Below, piece after piece: positions 45,207 to 53,767 of a stretch of DNA of 64,000 nt. The stretch spans positions 186,001-250,000 of the forward strand of contig NZ_FZQA01000003.1 of NCBI RefSeq assembly GCF_900199215.1. The letters run 5' to 3'. The stretch is from Amphiplicatus metriothermophilus. Its GTDB lineage: Bacteria; Pseudomonadota; Alphaproteobacteria; Caulobacterales; Parvularculaceae. Within the stretch, counting starts at the first letter, position 1, and each line of letters begins with the position of its first letter. Under the pieces are notes generated by a model. The model did no database searches, had not been told where the DNA came from, and saw nothing but the letters and a program-made list of their open reading frames with translations. The position numbers were made by a program, and so were the translations under genes.

Positions 45207-45896
45207 ATGAACAACATACTGAAAAAATTGATAATTTTCGCCAGCCTTGCGGCCGCGGCCGGTCTCGCGCGCGCCCAGACCGCCAATGAGCCGCTCGCCG
45301 CGCCCATTCTCAATTCCGTGAGCGCGAGCGATGTGGCCGCCATGATGCAGGAGATGGGCGTGGCCTCCGAACTCATCCGCATCGAGGGGCTGGAAGGGCC
45401 GGTGCTGGTGGCGCAGACTCCGGGCGGCGGGGTGTTCGCCTTCAATTTCAACGGTTGCGAGAATCCGGCCGAAGCCGTCGGCTGCAAGAGCGTCGTCGTC
45501 TCCACAGGGCTCGCGGCGGCGGGCGCGACCTATGAGGATCTGAATGATTTCAACGGCAAGGCGACGGTGACGACGGCGGTGGGCGTCACGGGCCGGAACA
45601 TCGTCGTGCTGTCGCGCAACATCATCGTGGCGGGCGGCCACTCGCGCAGACTCTTTCAGGGTACGGTGTATCTGTTTCTGAACGACATTGTGAAATACGT
45701 CTCGGCCCGCGCAGGCGTAGCCAGCGTGGCTTTCAGACCGGAGCGGGCGGCTGCAGGAGCGAAGATCGACTCCGCCGGCGCAGCGCCGGCGCAGCCAGGC
45801 TTCGCGCGGGACGATGCTTACGCTGCCGAGGTCTCCCTGGCGATCCGCAACACGGGCGCGGCGGATTTTTCGCTCGAAGACCCGTTCGCCCGATGA
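45207..45896 (+). CDS. Secreted YbjN-domain protein
   Basis: A 229-residue exported protein. A signal peptide (about 1-23, MNNILKKLIIFASLAAAAGLA, cleaved after ARA) precedes a YbjN-like domain (about 35-165: 'SASDVAAMMQEMGVASELIRIEG', 'FAFNFNGCENPAEAVGCKSVVV', 'NDIVKYV'), the fold of the putative sensory-transduction family. Two cysteines in the FNGC...VGCKS stretch may form a disulfide. The last 60 residues are Ala-rich and low in structure. ATG 45207 follows GAGGGGAAA. Divergent from the lysozyme across 142 nt. Function unknown. Confidence 0.82.
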   Translation: MNNILKKLIIFASLAAAAGLARAQTANEPLAAPILNSVSASDVAAMMQEMGVASELIRIEGLEGPVLVAQTPGGGVFAFNFNGCENPAEAVGCKSVVVSTGLAAAGATYEDLNDFNGKATVTTAVGVTGRNIVVLSRNIIVAGGHSRRLFQGTVYLFLNDIVKYVSARAGVASVAFRPERAAAGAKIDSAGAAPAQPGFARDDAYAAEVSLAIRNTGAADFSLEDPFAR

Positions 45897-46102
45897 CCTG
45901 CGCGCGGGCCGTCCGTTCCCCGGCGGCCTGCCGCGCAAGCGATCTCGCAATTGCAACATCGCCGCGGCCGCAGCGCATCCGCCGCCAAGAGAGGGGCGCG
46001 CGCAATTTCGCGCGCCCGCGGGACGCGCAAACCCTTCATCAACTAGTTGAAACGTATTGAAATTTGATGACAGGCGCTGGGAGGGGGGCCGTCAAAGTTC
46101 GC

Positions 46103-46131
46103 TTGAGCGGACGCAGCCGCATGGCTATACA
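46103..46131 (+). promoter_or_regulatory. Strong sigma-70 promoter upstream of dksA
   Basis: A TTGAGC -35 (46103-46108) and TATACA -10 (46126-46131) with a 17-nt spacer and GC before the -10, in the 307-nt region before dksA, predict a start near 46138 and a 65-nt leader. The rest of this gap (45897-46102) has only the palindrome TCAACTAGTTGA at 46039-46050. Confidence 0.65.
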
Positions 46132-46203
46132 GGCCGCGCTTCCGCCCCAGGCGAAGCGGAGCGGCGTCGTCTGACGGCGCGAGGTTGATGGGAGTGACAG
46201 AGC

Positions 46204-46620
46204 ATGTCCGCGACCGATCTTGAAGAATATCGTCCGAGTGAAGACGAACCCTTCATGAACGACCGCCAGAAAGAGTACTTCAGACGCAAGCTGCTCGAGT
46301 GGAAACAGGAAATTTTACGTGAGAGCAAAGGGACGCTGGAGCATCTTCAGGAAGACAATCAGCACCTTCCCGATCTGACGGATCGCGCCTCCAGCGAGAC
46401 CGACAAGGCGCTGGAGCTCAGAACGAGGGACCGCCAACGCAAGCTGATCGCCAAGATCGACGAGGCGCTGCGCCGGATCGAAACCGGCGAATACGGATAT
46501 TGCGAGGAGACCGGCGAGCCCATCGGCATCCGCCGTCTCGAAGCGCGCCCGATTGCGACGCTTTCGCTCGAAGCTCAGGAGCGCCATGAGCGTCAGGAGA
46601 AGGTGCACCGCGACGAATAG
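46204..46620 (+). CDS. dksA: DksA, RNA polymerase-binding transcription factor
   Basis: DksA enters the RNA polymerase secondary channel and, with ppGpp, redirects transcription in starvation. The 138-residue protein has a coiled coil (about 24-95) with tip aspartates D57 and D60 (HLPDLTDRAS), and a globular C-terminus 'YGYCEETGEPIGIRRLEARP'. Of the four zinc cysteines in E. coli DksA, only C100 remains (positions equivalent to the others are Thr, Ser and Ala), so it probably does not bind structural zinc, as in many alphaproteobacteria. A strong promoter lies upstream. Confidence 0.95.
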   Translation: MSATDLEEYRPSEDEPFMNDRQKEYFRRKLLEWKQEILRESKGTLEHLQEDNQHLPDLTDRASSETDKALELRTRDRQRKLIAKIDEALRRIETGEYGYCEETGEPIGIRRLEARPIATLSLEAQERHERQEKVHRDE

Positions 46621-46665
46621 GATCGCCTCTCTGCGAGACTTCGGTCGACTCTCGGGGACGGCGCG

Positions 46666-47043
46666 TCAGGCGGGCTTTTCGGCCATGATCTGCGCGTAAT
46701 TGCCGTCCGGATCCTGAAAGCCTGCCATCCACAGCGCGCCCGCTTCGGTCTTGTGGATGAGGCGGGGCGGCGAGAAAAAGTTGAGGCCGCGAGCTTGCAG
46801 CGTTTCGTAGGCCGCTTCGATATCGTCGACGCGGTAATATAAAAACGAATTGGCGCGATATTTCGGGTCGGATGGAACGCCGAGGTAAAGGCGCACGCCG
46901 CCGCAATCGAAGAAGGCCATAGGCTGGCTCGGCGGGCGGAAGAGAAACCTCAGGCCCAGAATGTCGCGATAAAAAGAAATGGCGCGATCGATATCCGACA
47001 CGCTGACGTGGATTTGGCCGATGCCGGTGATGGCTGGTTGCAT
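46666..47043 (-). CDS. VOC family (glyoxalase/dioxygenase-fold) protein
   Basis: A 125-residue vicinal-oxygen-chelate protein with two beta-alpha-beta-beta-beta modules: 'GQIHVSVSDIDRAISFYRDILGLRFLF' and 'YYRVDDIEAAYETLQARG' followed by 'AGFQDPDGNYAQIM'. His12 and the C-terminal motif could supply metal ligands of a lyase or bleomycin-resistance-type fold. It is divergent from a MarR-family gene with a dyad in the shared promoter, so it is likely a MarR-controlled detoxification enzyme. Substrate unknown. Confidence 0.88.
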   Translation of the reverse strand: MQPAITGIGQIHVSVSDIDRAISFYRDILGLRFLFRPPSQPMAFFDCGGVRLYLGVPSDPKYRANSFLYYRVDDIEAAYETLQARGLNFFSPPRLIHKTEAGALWMAGFQDPDGNYAQIMAEKPA

Positions 47044-47079
47044 GGGCGCGCCTTTCCGGTTAGATGCGGAGCGGGATTA

Positions 47080-47108
47080 ATATTTAACAAGGTTAAATAT
47101 ATTGTCAA
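47080..47108. promoter_or_regulatory. MarR-type operator over the divergent VOC/MarR promoter
   Basis: ATATTTAAC (47080-47088) and GTTAAATAT (47092-47100) are perfect 9-bp arms around AAG. On the minus strand a consensus TTGACA (47103-47108) and an AAATAT-type -10 at 17 nt form the VOC promoter, with the dyad in its spacer. The same dyad overlaps the AAGG before the MarR start. Confidence 0.75.
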
Positions 47109-47608
47109 TTCCGCCGCTTCCCGGGGCGTTGGAGAAGATCGCCGTTTATGAGACGGCCAACGCTCTCCATTCGCTGGCGATCCATCTTCTGCGGCGCGCG
47201 CGCGCCGCTGATCGCGAGTCGGGCTTAAGTCCCGAACGTTTGTCCGTACTTTCCGTTTTGACATTCGCCGGGCCGCGTACGGTCAGCGCGCTCGCCGAAC
47301 TCGAGGGCGTATCGGCGCCTGCGATTTCGCGCATCGTCAGCGGGCTTGAAAAAGAAGGACTGGTCAAACGCGAACGTTCGACGCAAGACGCGCGGCAGGT
47401 TCGCGTCGCCATTACGAATAAGGGGAAAAGCCTCGTGGAGGCGGCGCGTCGCCGGCGCATAGAGCGCATCGCCGAAGAGTTGATCCGATTGCGGCCGGGC
47501 GAACTCGGGAAGTTGCGCGAGGCGGCGCGCGTTCTGGCTCGTCTCGAAGGGGAGGAGAAAGGCGCCCCTCGGCGCCTGCGTCAGCGCAAGAGAAACGCCG
47601 GCACGTGA
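47102..47608 (+). CDS. MarR-family transcriptional regulator
   Basis: A 168-residue winged-helix repressor: 'LSVLTFAGPRTVSALAELEGVSAPAISRIVSGLEKEGLVKRERS' in successive helix and wing pieces and 'DARQVRVAITNKGKSLVE' at the wing end are MarR hallmarks. The start is a TTG at 47102, since no ATG exists before the conserved part and AAGG precedes it by 9 nt. It lies beside a perfect dyad and opposite a VOC enzyme, suggesting autoregulation and VOC repression. Its last 28 nt overlap rhlE tail to tail. Confidence 0.88.
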   Translation: MSIPPLPGALEKIAVYETANALHSLAIHLLRRARAADRESGLSPERLSVLSVLTFAGPRTVSALAELEGVSAPAISRIVSGLEKEGLVKRERSTQDARQVRVAITNKGKSLVEAARRRRIERIAEELIRLRPGELGKLREAARVLARLEGEEKGAPRRLRQRKRNAGT

Positions 47609-48990
47609 TCGCCGAGGCCGACGACGGCCTCTTTCGCCTGGCCGCTCCTGCGCGCGGCGCCGTTTCGGCGGGCTTCGTCGCGACGGCGCGGCTCTGCGGC
47701 GCGCGCCTCTTGCTCCGACTCCTGGCGGATGGGCTCAGGACGCGCGCGCTCGCTCCGGCGGTTCTGGGCCCGGCCGCTTTTTTCGCCGCGATCCGGGCGG
47801 TCGCGACGACGACGCCCTACGCCGCGGGCGAGGCGGCCTTCGCGCTCGCGCGGCTCGACGTCGACCTCGATATCCAACGCTTCTATCGCGTCGACCCGAA
47901 TGGTCTTTAGGATGGCGTCGTAATACTTCGCGTCCGCCGGGGTTACGATCATGAACGTCGCGCCCTGACGGCCGGCGCGGCCTGTGCGGCCGATGCGGTG
48001 GACATAGTCCTCGGCGTGGATCGGCACGTCGAAATTGAACACGTGGCTCACGTCTGGAATGTCGAGGCCGCGCGCGGCGACGTCCGAGGCCACCAGAAAC
48101 TTCAGCTCGCCCGACCGGAACTTGTCGAGCGTCTCGGTGCGGAAGGCCTGAGCAAGGTCGCCGTGGATGGGGCGGGCGTTGTATCCATGCTTCTGCAGCG
48201 ACTTGGCGACGACGTCGACGGTCGCCTTGCGGTTGCAGAAGATGATGCCGTTCTTCACATCCTCGCGGTCGAGAAGCTTGCGCAGGGCGGCGCGTTTGAC
48301 GTTGTCCGCTTTGGTCTCCAGACGGACGATCCGCTGGGCGATGGTCGATGCGGCGGTCGCCGGCTTCGCGACTTCAATGCGGGCCGGCCTGTGCAGGAAC
48401 ATGTCGGTGATGCGCTGGATCTCGGGCGGCATGGTGGCCGAGAAGAAAAGCGTCTGCCGGGTGATGGGCGTGAGCTTGAAGATGCGCTCGATGTCCGGAA
48501 TGAAGCCCATGTCGAGCATCCGGTCCGCCTCGTCGACCACCATCACCTCGATGCCGGTGAGCAGCAACCGTCCGCGTTCGAAGTGATCGAGCAGCCGGCC
48601 GGGCGTGGCGATGAGAACGTCGACGCCGCGGGTGAGCTTGGCGTCCTGATCGGCGAACGATACGCCCCCGATCAGCAGCGCCATGGAGAGTTTGTGATGC
48701 TTGCCGTATTTTTCGAAATTGTCGGCGACCTGCGCGGCGAGCTCGCGGGTCGGGGCGAGCACCAGCGAGCGCGGCATGCGCGCCCGCGCGCGCCCCTTCG
48801 ACAGGCGCTGGATCATCGGCAATGTGAAGGAGGCGGTTTTTCCCGTGCCGGTCTGGGCGATGCCGAGCACGTCGCGCCCGGCGAGGGCTTCGGGGATCGC
48901 CGCTTTCTGGATGGGGGTGGGGGTTTCGTAGCCTGCTTCGGCGATCGCTTTGAGCAGGGTGGGCTCTAGGCCAAGGTCTTCAAACGACAT
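47581..48990 (-). CDS. rhlE: DEAD-box RNA helicase (RhlE type)
   Basis: A 469-residue ATP-dependent RNA helicase. DEAD-box motifs in order: Q motif 'GYETPTPIQKAAIP', AQTGTGKT (I), 'PTRELA' (Ia), 'TPGRLLD' (Ib), DEAD (II), SAT (III), 'HIHGDL'-like region as 'RPIHGDLAQ', 'VASDVAARGLDIPDV' (V) and 'HRIGRTGRAG' (VI). A ~110-residue Arg/Glu-rich C-terminal tail suggests RNA binding. Roles in RNA turnover and cold response are typical. ATG 48990 starts at MSFEDLGLEP; an open frame upstream has no homology. The 450 nt before it belong to a long gap. Confidence 0.92.
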   Translation of the reverse strand: MSFEDLGLEPTLLKAIAEAGYETPTPIQKAAIPEALAGRDVLGIAQTGTGKTASFTLPMIQRLSKGRARARMPRSLVLAPTRELAAQVADNFEKYGKHHKLSMALLIGGVSFADQDAKLTRGVDVLIATPGRLLDHFERGRLLLTGIEVMVVDEADRMLDMGFIPDIERIFKLTPITRQTLFFSATMPPEIQRITDMFLHRPARIEVAKPATAASTIAQRIVRLETKADNVKRAALRKLLDREDVKNGIIFCNRKATVDVVAKSLQKHGYNARPIHGDLAQAFRTETLDKFRSGELKFLVASDVAARGLDIPDVSHVFNFDVPIHAEDYVHRIGRTGRAGRQGATFMIVTPADAKYYDAILKTIRVDAIEALDIEVDVEPREREGRLARGVGRRRRDRPDRGEKSGRAQNRRSERARPEPIRQESEQEARAAEPRRRDEARRNGAARRSGQAKEAVVGLGDHVPAFLLR

Positions 48991-49441
48991 GCTTTCTTTC
49001 GTTTCTGTGCGACGGCCGCGATGCGCGGTCGGAGACGTTCGGCGGTCTGGGTTTCTCAACGCCCCGCCGTTCCGCCAGAGACGAGCGATGCGTCGTTCGG
49101 TTTCCGCTGCGGCGCGTCCAGGCTGCGTCGACTTATCGTAGGGTGGGCGAACGGCCCGCCGGTAGCGCGCGCTGCGCTGCAGCATCCATGGCGGAGGTAG
49201 GGATTATCGCCCGCGGAGTCAATGCGCGGCGCAGGCTTCGCCGGGCGAGACGGCTTTTGAGACAAGGTGTTGCCGTTCTGCCGCAGGTCGACGGTTTTTT
49301 ATCGGTCGCCGGCGTCCTGATATTGAGAATGACTTGCAGAGGGCGGGCCCGCCTGATAGGTCGCGGCGTGATAGTGAAAATCGCTCGCAAATAGCCCGGC
49401 GCGATCGCCGCGCCGGGCGTCTGACAACAGGACAGGACGCC
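48991..49441. other. Gene-free 451-nt divergent region between rhlE and the siderophore receptor
   Basis: This region must hold the rhlE leader (minus) and the receptor promoter (plus). Apart from a Fur-like box at 49319-49337 and a TTGACT-like element reading toward rhlE near 49214-49219, I see no gene. Open frames crossing it show GC-driven bias without homology. Confidence 0.6.
49319..49337. promoter_or_regulatory. Fur-box-like sequence upstream of the TonB-dependent receptor
   Basis: GATATTGAGAATGACTTGC matches the 19-bp Fur consensus at 13 of 19 positions, about 105 nt before the receptor start. Iron-dependent repression is the expected mode for such receptors. Confidence 0.5.
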
Positions 49442-51538
49442 ATGAAGCACGCATATCTCAGCGCGGCCGTTTCGGCCGCGGCGCTGATCGCGGCCGGCGC
49501 GCCCGCCGGCGCTTCCGCTCAGGAAGATTCGGACGGGGCGACGCCTTTCGCCTATTTCGAGGATACGATCACCGTCATCGGCAAACGCTCGAATTACGGG
49601 CTCGACGCGGTCGCGAGCGCGACCAAGACGGATACGCCGCTCGTCGACATTCCCCAGTCCCTGACGGTCATCAGCCGCGATCTGATCGACGATCAGGATA
49701 TGCGCTCGCTCGCCGATGTCGTGCGGTACACGCCGGGCGTGACGATGGGCCAGGGCGAAGGCCATCGCGACGCGCCGACCCTGCGCGGCAATTCGACGAC
49801 CGCGGACTTTTACGTCGACGGCGTGCGCGACGACGTTCAGTATTTCCGCGAGCTCTATAATCTTGAGCGCGTCGAAGTCATCAAAGGCCCGAACGCCTTG
49901 ATCTTCGGGCGCGGGGGCGGCGGCGGCGTCATCAATCGCGTCACGAAGAAAGCCGAGTTCGAGCCGGTCCGTTCGGTTACCCTGTCAGGCGGCCAGTTCG
50001 GCTCCGGACGCGTCGCCGGCGATATCGGCGCCGGCGTGAGCGATACGCTCGCCCTGCGGCTCAACGCCTTTTATGAGAACTCTGACAGCTATCGCGATTT
50101 TGTGGGACTCGAACGTTTCGGAATCAATCCGACCGGAACCGTCGCCCTCGGCGAGAACTCGGCCCTGCGCCTGTCTTACGAGTATTTCAGCGACGAGCGC
50201 ACGGTCGACCGCGGGGTTCCTTCGCAAAACGGCCGGCCGTTCGCTGGCGACCGCAAGGCCTTTTTCGGCAATCCCGATCTCAGCTTCGCCGAAGCTGACG
50301 TTCACCGCGCGACGGCGGCGATCGAACACGAATTCGCGCCGAACGTGACGCTGCGCAACAATGCGGTTTTCGCCTATTACGACAAATTCTATCAGAATGT
50401 GCACGCGCGCAGCCCCGTCGACGCGAACGGCGACGTGCAGCTCCAGGCCTATTTCAGCTCCACGGAACGGAAAAACTTCTTCAATCAGACGGATCTCGTC
50501 TGGAAGACCGAAACGGCCGGAATCGGCCATACGCTGCTTCTCGGAGCCGAGTTCGGCGTTCAGGATACGGATAACTTTCGTACCGAGAACAACAACAACG
50601 CCGGCGTCGTCAACATCGCGGATCCGACGACATTCGACCCGGCGACTTTCGAGCCGGCCAGGAACGACAATAATGTCGATCTCACGGTCGCGTCCGTCTA
50701 TCTGCAGGACCAGATCGCGTTGACTGATCGTATCCTGCTCATCGGCGGGGTGCGTTTCGACCACTTCGATCTGGAGTTCGACGACAACCGACCGGACCGG
50801 GATGACTTCAGCCGCACCGACGACGTCGTCTCGCCGCGCGGGGGAATCATCTACAAGCCGCTCGATAACGCCTCTGTTTATTTCAGCTATTCGAAATCAT
50901 TCCTGCCGCAGTCGGGCGACCAGTTCGGCTCCTTGAGCGCCACGACGGCGGCGCTGAAGCCGGAGGAGTTCGAGAATCTCGAGATCGGGGTCAAATGGGA
51001 CATCACCCCTGAGCTTGCTTTCACGGCGGCCGTCTACAGGCTCGACCGAGAGAACACCCGCGCCATCGATCCGGACACCAATCAGACAGTGCTGACCGGC
51101 GCGCAGCGCAGCAAGGGCGTCGAGATCGGGCTTGCAGGCGCGCTCACCGAACGCTGGGAAGTGATGGCCGGCTATGCGTGGCAGGATGCGGAGATCCGGC
51201 GCGATACGGCGGCCGCGCCCGCCGGCCGCGAGGCTCCTCTCGTCCCGGAGCACGCTTTCTCCCTGTGGAACAAATATCAGTTCACGCCGCGTTTCGCAGT
51301 CGGTTTGGGCGTGGTTCATCAATCAGACATGTTCGCCTCGATCAGCAACGCCGTGACGCTGCCCGGGTTCACGCGGCTTGACGCGGCGCTCTTCTACAGC
51401 CTGAATGATCGCCTTTCGCTGCAGGTGAATGTCGAGAACATCACCGACAAGCTCTATTTCCCGACAGCCCATAACGACAACAACATCACGCCGGGGGCGC
51501 CGGTCTCGGCGCGGGCTACGCTCAAGGCGCGCTTCTGA
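49442..51538 (+). CDS. TonB-dependent siderophore receptor
   Basis: A 698-residue outer-membrane receptor. A signal peptide (about 1-27, ending GASAQ) is followed by a plug domain with 'DTPLVDIPQSLTVISRDLIDDQDMRSLADVVRYTPGV' in parts and 'YNLERVEVIKGPNALIFGRGGGGGVIN', the ferrichrome/catecholate receptor pattern, then a beta-barrel with a terminal aromatic strand 'VSARATLKARF' ending in Phe. No TonB box is certain; 'DTITVIGKR' near residue 41 is a candidate. A Fur-like box precedes it and a hairpin terminator follows. Siderophore type is not readable. Confidence 0.93.
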   Translation: MKHAYLSAAVSAAALIAAGAPAGASAQEDSDGATPFAYFEDTITVIGKRSNYGLDAVASATKTDTPLVDIPQSLTVISRDLIDDQDMRSLADVVRYTPGVTMGQGEGHRDAPTLRGNSTTADFYVDGVRDDVQYFRELYNLERVEVIKGPNALIFGRGGGGGVINRVTKKAEFEPVRSVTLSGGQFGSGRVAGDIGAGVSDTLALRLNAFYENSDSYRDFVGLERFGINPTGTVALGENSALRLSYEYFSDERTVDRGVPSQNGRPFAGDRKAFFGNPDLSFAEADVHRATAAIEHEFAPNVTLRNNAVFAYYDKFYQNVHARSPVDANGDVQLQAYFSSTERKNFFNQTDLVWKTETAGIGHTLLLGAEFGVQDTDNFRTENNNNAGVVNIADPTTFDPATFEPARNDNNVDLTVASVYLQDQIALTDRILLIGGVRFDHFDLEFDDNRPDRDDFSRTDDVVSPRGGIIYKPLDNASVYFSYSKSFLPQSGDQFGSLSATTAALKPEEFENLEIGVKWDITPELAFTAAVYRLDRENTRAIDPDTNQTVLTGAQRSKGVEIGLAGALTERWEVMAGYAWQDAEIRRDTAAAPAGREAPLVPEHAFSLWNKYQFTPRFAVGLGVVHQSDMFASISNAVTLPGFTRLDAALFYSLNDRLSLQVNVENITDKLYFPTAHNDNNITPGAPVSARATLKARF

Positions 51539-51564
51539 AACAGCGCGCCTTTCAGGTCCGGGAA

Positions 51565-51591
51565 GGGCGGCCCGACGGGCCGCTCTTTTTT
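51565..51591 (+). terminator. Rho-independent terminator of the siderophore receptor gene
   Basis: GCGGCCC (51567-51573) and GGGCCGC (51577-51583) form a 7-bp GC hairpin with loop GAC, followed by TCTTTTTT, 27-53 nt after the stop. Confidence 0.9.
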
Positions 51592-51775
51592 CGTCGGAAG
51601 CGTTCTGCGTCGGCGCCGCGCCGGCATTGCGCGCCCGTCCTGCGCGCGCTGCGTTTGGGGTTTCGCGCGGTTTTGCGATTCGCGTCCCCCGCGCGCAAAG
51701 GCCGCCTTTCGCCGCCGGGTCCGGCCGGTATACTCCTGTCGCGGGAAAAAGACGCCCCTCGGCCTTGATGAAAGC

Positions 51776-53767
51776 ATGATCCCTGAAATCGGCCATTTCG
51801 CGCTCGCCCTGGCGTTCGCCGCCGCCCTGGCGCAGGGCCCGGCGCTCTATGCGGCCGCGCGCGCCGATGACGAACGCCTCGCCGCTTTCGGGCGGCGCTG
51901 CGCCTATCTCGCCTTGGGCGCGGTCGGGCTCGCTTTCGCGAGCCTTGCGGCGGCTTACGTCGCCTCGGACTTTTCGGTCCTCAATGTCTACGAGAACTCC
52001 CATTCGCAAAAGCCGCTGATCTACAAATTCACCGGCACCTGGGGAAATCATGAAGGCTCGATGCTGCTGTGGGCGCTCATCCTGGCGCTCTATGGCGGCG
52101 CGCTTGCGCGGCAGGCGCGCGCGATTCCGGCGGATCTCCACCGGTTGGCGCTGGGAACGCAGGGGCTGATCGCGGCGGCGTTCCTCGCCTTCATGCTGTT
52201 CACGTCCAATCCGTTCGAGCGGCTGCTCCCCGCGCCGCCGGACGGCGCCGATCTCAACCCGCTCTTGCAGGACATCGGCCTGGCGCTGCATCCGCCTTTT
52301 CTCTATCTCGGCTATGTCGGTTTTTCGGTTCCGTTCTCTTTCGCCGTGGCGGCGCTCATTCGCGGGCGCGCCGACAGCGTGTGGGCGCGGCTCGTGCGGC
52401 CCTGGGCGCTTGCGGCCTGGAGCTTCCTGACCGTCGGCATCGCACTGGGCTCCTGGTGGGCCTATTACGAGCTCGGCTGGGGCGGCTGGTGGGCGTGGGA
52501 CCCGGTGGAGAACGCCTCCTTCATGCCCTGGCTCGCCGGGACGGCGCTCATCCACTCGATCCGGGTGGTTGAGCGGCGCGACGCGCTCAAGGGCTGGGCC
52601 ACGCTCCTGGCCATCGCCGCCTTCTCGCTCAGCCTCATCGGCACGTTTCTGGTGCGTTCGGGCGTGCTGACCTCGATTCACGCTTTCGCGGTGGATCCGG
52701 AGCGCGGCGTATTCATTCTGGCGATTCTGTTCGCGGCCGTTGGCGGATCGCTCACGGTTTACGCCCTGCGCGCGGGCTCGCTGGCGCCGACGGGCGCATT
52801 CGCTCCGGCGAGCCGGGAGACCGCGCTCATCGCCAACAACGTGCTCCTCGCGGCGGCCTGCGCGACCGTCTTTATCGGGACGTTCTATCCGCTGTTCGTC
52901 GACGTGGCGACGGGCGAGCGGATTTCCGTCGGTCCGCCCTATTTCAACATGGTTTTCACGCCGATCGCCGCCCTCGCCATGGCGCTCGCCGCCGCCGGCG
53001 CACTGATGGCGTGGAAGCGGGCCGATCTTCGCGCCTTGGCGCGCCGGCTCGCTCCGGCGGGCGCGGCCGCGCTTGTCGCCGCGCTCATCGTCGCGGTCGT
53101 CGCCGAGCGCGAGAAGGCCGCCGGCGCCGGCTGGGTCGCGCTATGCGTCTGGCTGGCTGGCGGGGCGCTCGCCGATCTCGCCGGGCGCGTGAAGCTCTTC
53201 GGCGCCGCGCCAGGTGCGGCCGCGCGCCGGCTGGCCGGCCTGCCGCGCGCTGCCGTCGGCGCCGCGCTCGCCCATTTCGGCCTGGCGGTCTTCGCGCTCG
53301 GCGCGGCGGGCGTCGGCCTGTGGCGAACGGAGGAAGTCCGGCTGATGAAAGAGGGCGACGCCGCACACGTCGCCGGCTATGCAGTCATGCTTGCTTCGGT
53401 GGAGAATACGACAGGTCCGAATTATCTCGCCGAGCGCGCCCGGTTCGAAGCCCGCAAGGGCGCGCGCGAGACGACGCTGATATCGGAGCGGCGGTATTAT
53501 CCGGTGCGCGGCATGCAGACGACCGAAGCCGGCATCCGTTCGCAGGGCGGGGGCGATCTTTACGTCTCGCTCGGCGAGAATGCGACGGGCGAGGGCTGGG
53601 CGGTGCGGCTTTATTTCAACCCCTTCGTCGGCTGCCTGTGGTGGGGCGCAGGGCTCGCCGCGCTCGGCGGCGCGCTGGCGCTGAGCGACCGCGGGCGCGC
53701 GCCCGCCCGGGCGGCCCGGGGAGCGGCGGCGTCGCCTCGCGCCGCCGCCGCGGAGGCGCCGGCATGA
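51776..53767 (+). CDS. ccmF: CcmF, heme lyase subunit for c-type cytochrome maturation
   Basis: A 663-residue polytopic inner-membrane protein of System I cytochrome c biogenesis; with CcmH and CcmI it attaches heme from CcmE to apocytochrome c in the periplasm. The WWD heme-handling motif 'WWAWDPVENASFMPW' (about 240-254) is intact, preceded by 'NHEGSMLLW' and followed by 'ALIHSIRVVERRDALKGW'; about 15 helices and a periplasmic loop near 545-620. A TATACT -10 lies at 51729. Start ATG 51776. ccmE does not precede it, so ccmABCDE must be elsewhere. Confidence 0.95.
   Translation: MIPEIGHFALALAFAAALAQGPALYAAARADDERLAAFGRRCAYLALGAVGLAFASLAAAYVASDFSVLNVYENSHSQKPLIYKFTGTWGNHEGSMLLWALILALYGGALARQARAIPADLHRLALGTQGLIAAAFLAFMLFTSNPFERLLPAPPDGADLNPLLQDIGLALHPPFLYLGYVGFSVPFSFAVAALIRGRADSVWARLVRPWALAAWSFLTVGIALGSWWAYYELGWGGWWAWDPVENASFMPWLAGTALIHSIRVVERRDALKGWATLLAIAAFSLSLIGTFLVRSGVLTSIHAFAVDPERGVFILAILFAAVGGSLTVYALRAGSLAPTGAFAPASRETALIANNVLLAAACATVFIGTFYPLFVDVATGERISVGPPYFNMVFTPIAALAMALAAAGALMAWKRADLRALARRLAPAGAAALVAALIVAVVAEREKAAGAGWVALCVWLAGGALADLAGRVKLFGAAPGAAARRLAGLPRAAVGAALAHFGLAVFALGAAGVGLWRTEEVRLMKEGDAAHVAGYAVMLASVENTTGPNYLAERARFEARKGARETTLISERRYYPVRGMQTTEAGIRSQGGGDLYVSLGENATGEGWAVRLYFNPFVGCLWWGAGLAALGGALALSDRGRAPARAARGAAASPRAAAAEAPA

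Noticed and set aside
46039-46050. TCAACTAGTTGA palindrome upstream of dksA as an operator
   Set aside because: Only 12 bp, not next to a regulator gene, and 53 nt before the -35; chance cannot be excluded.
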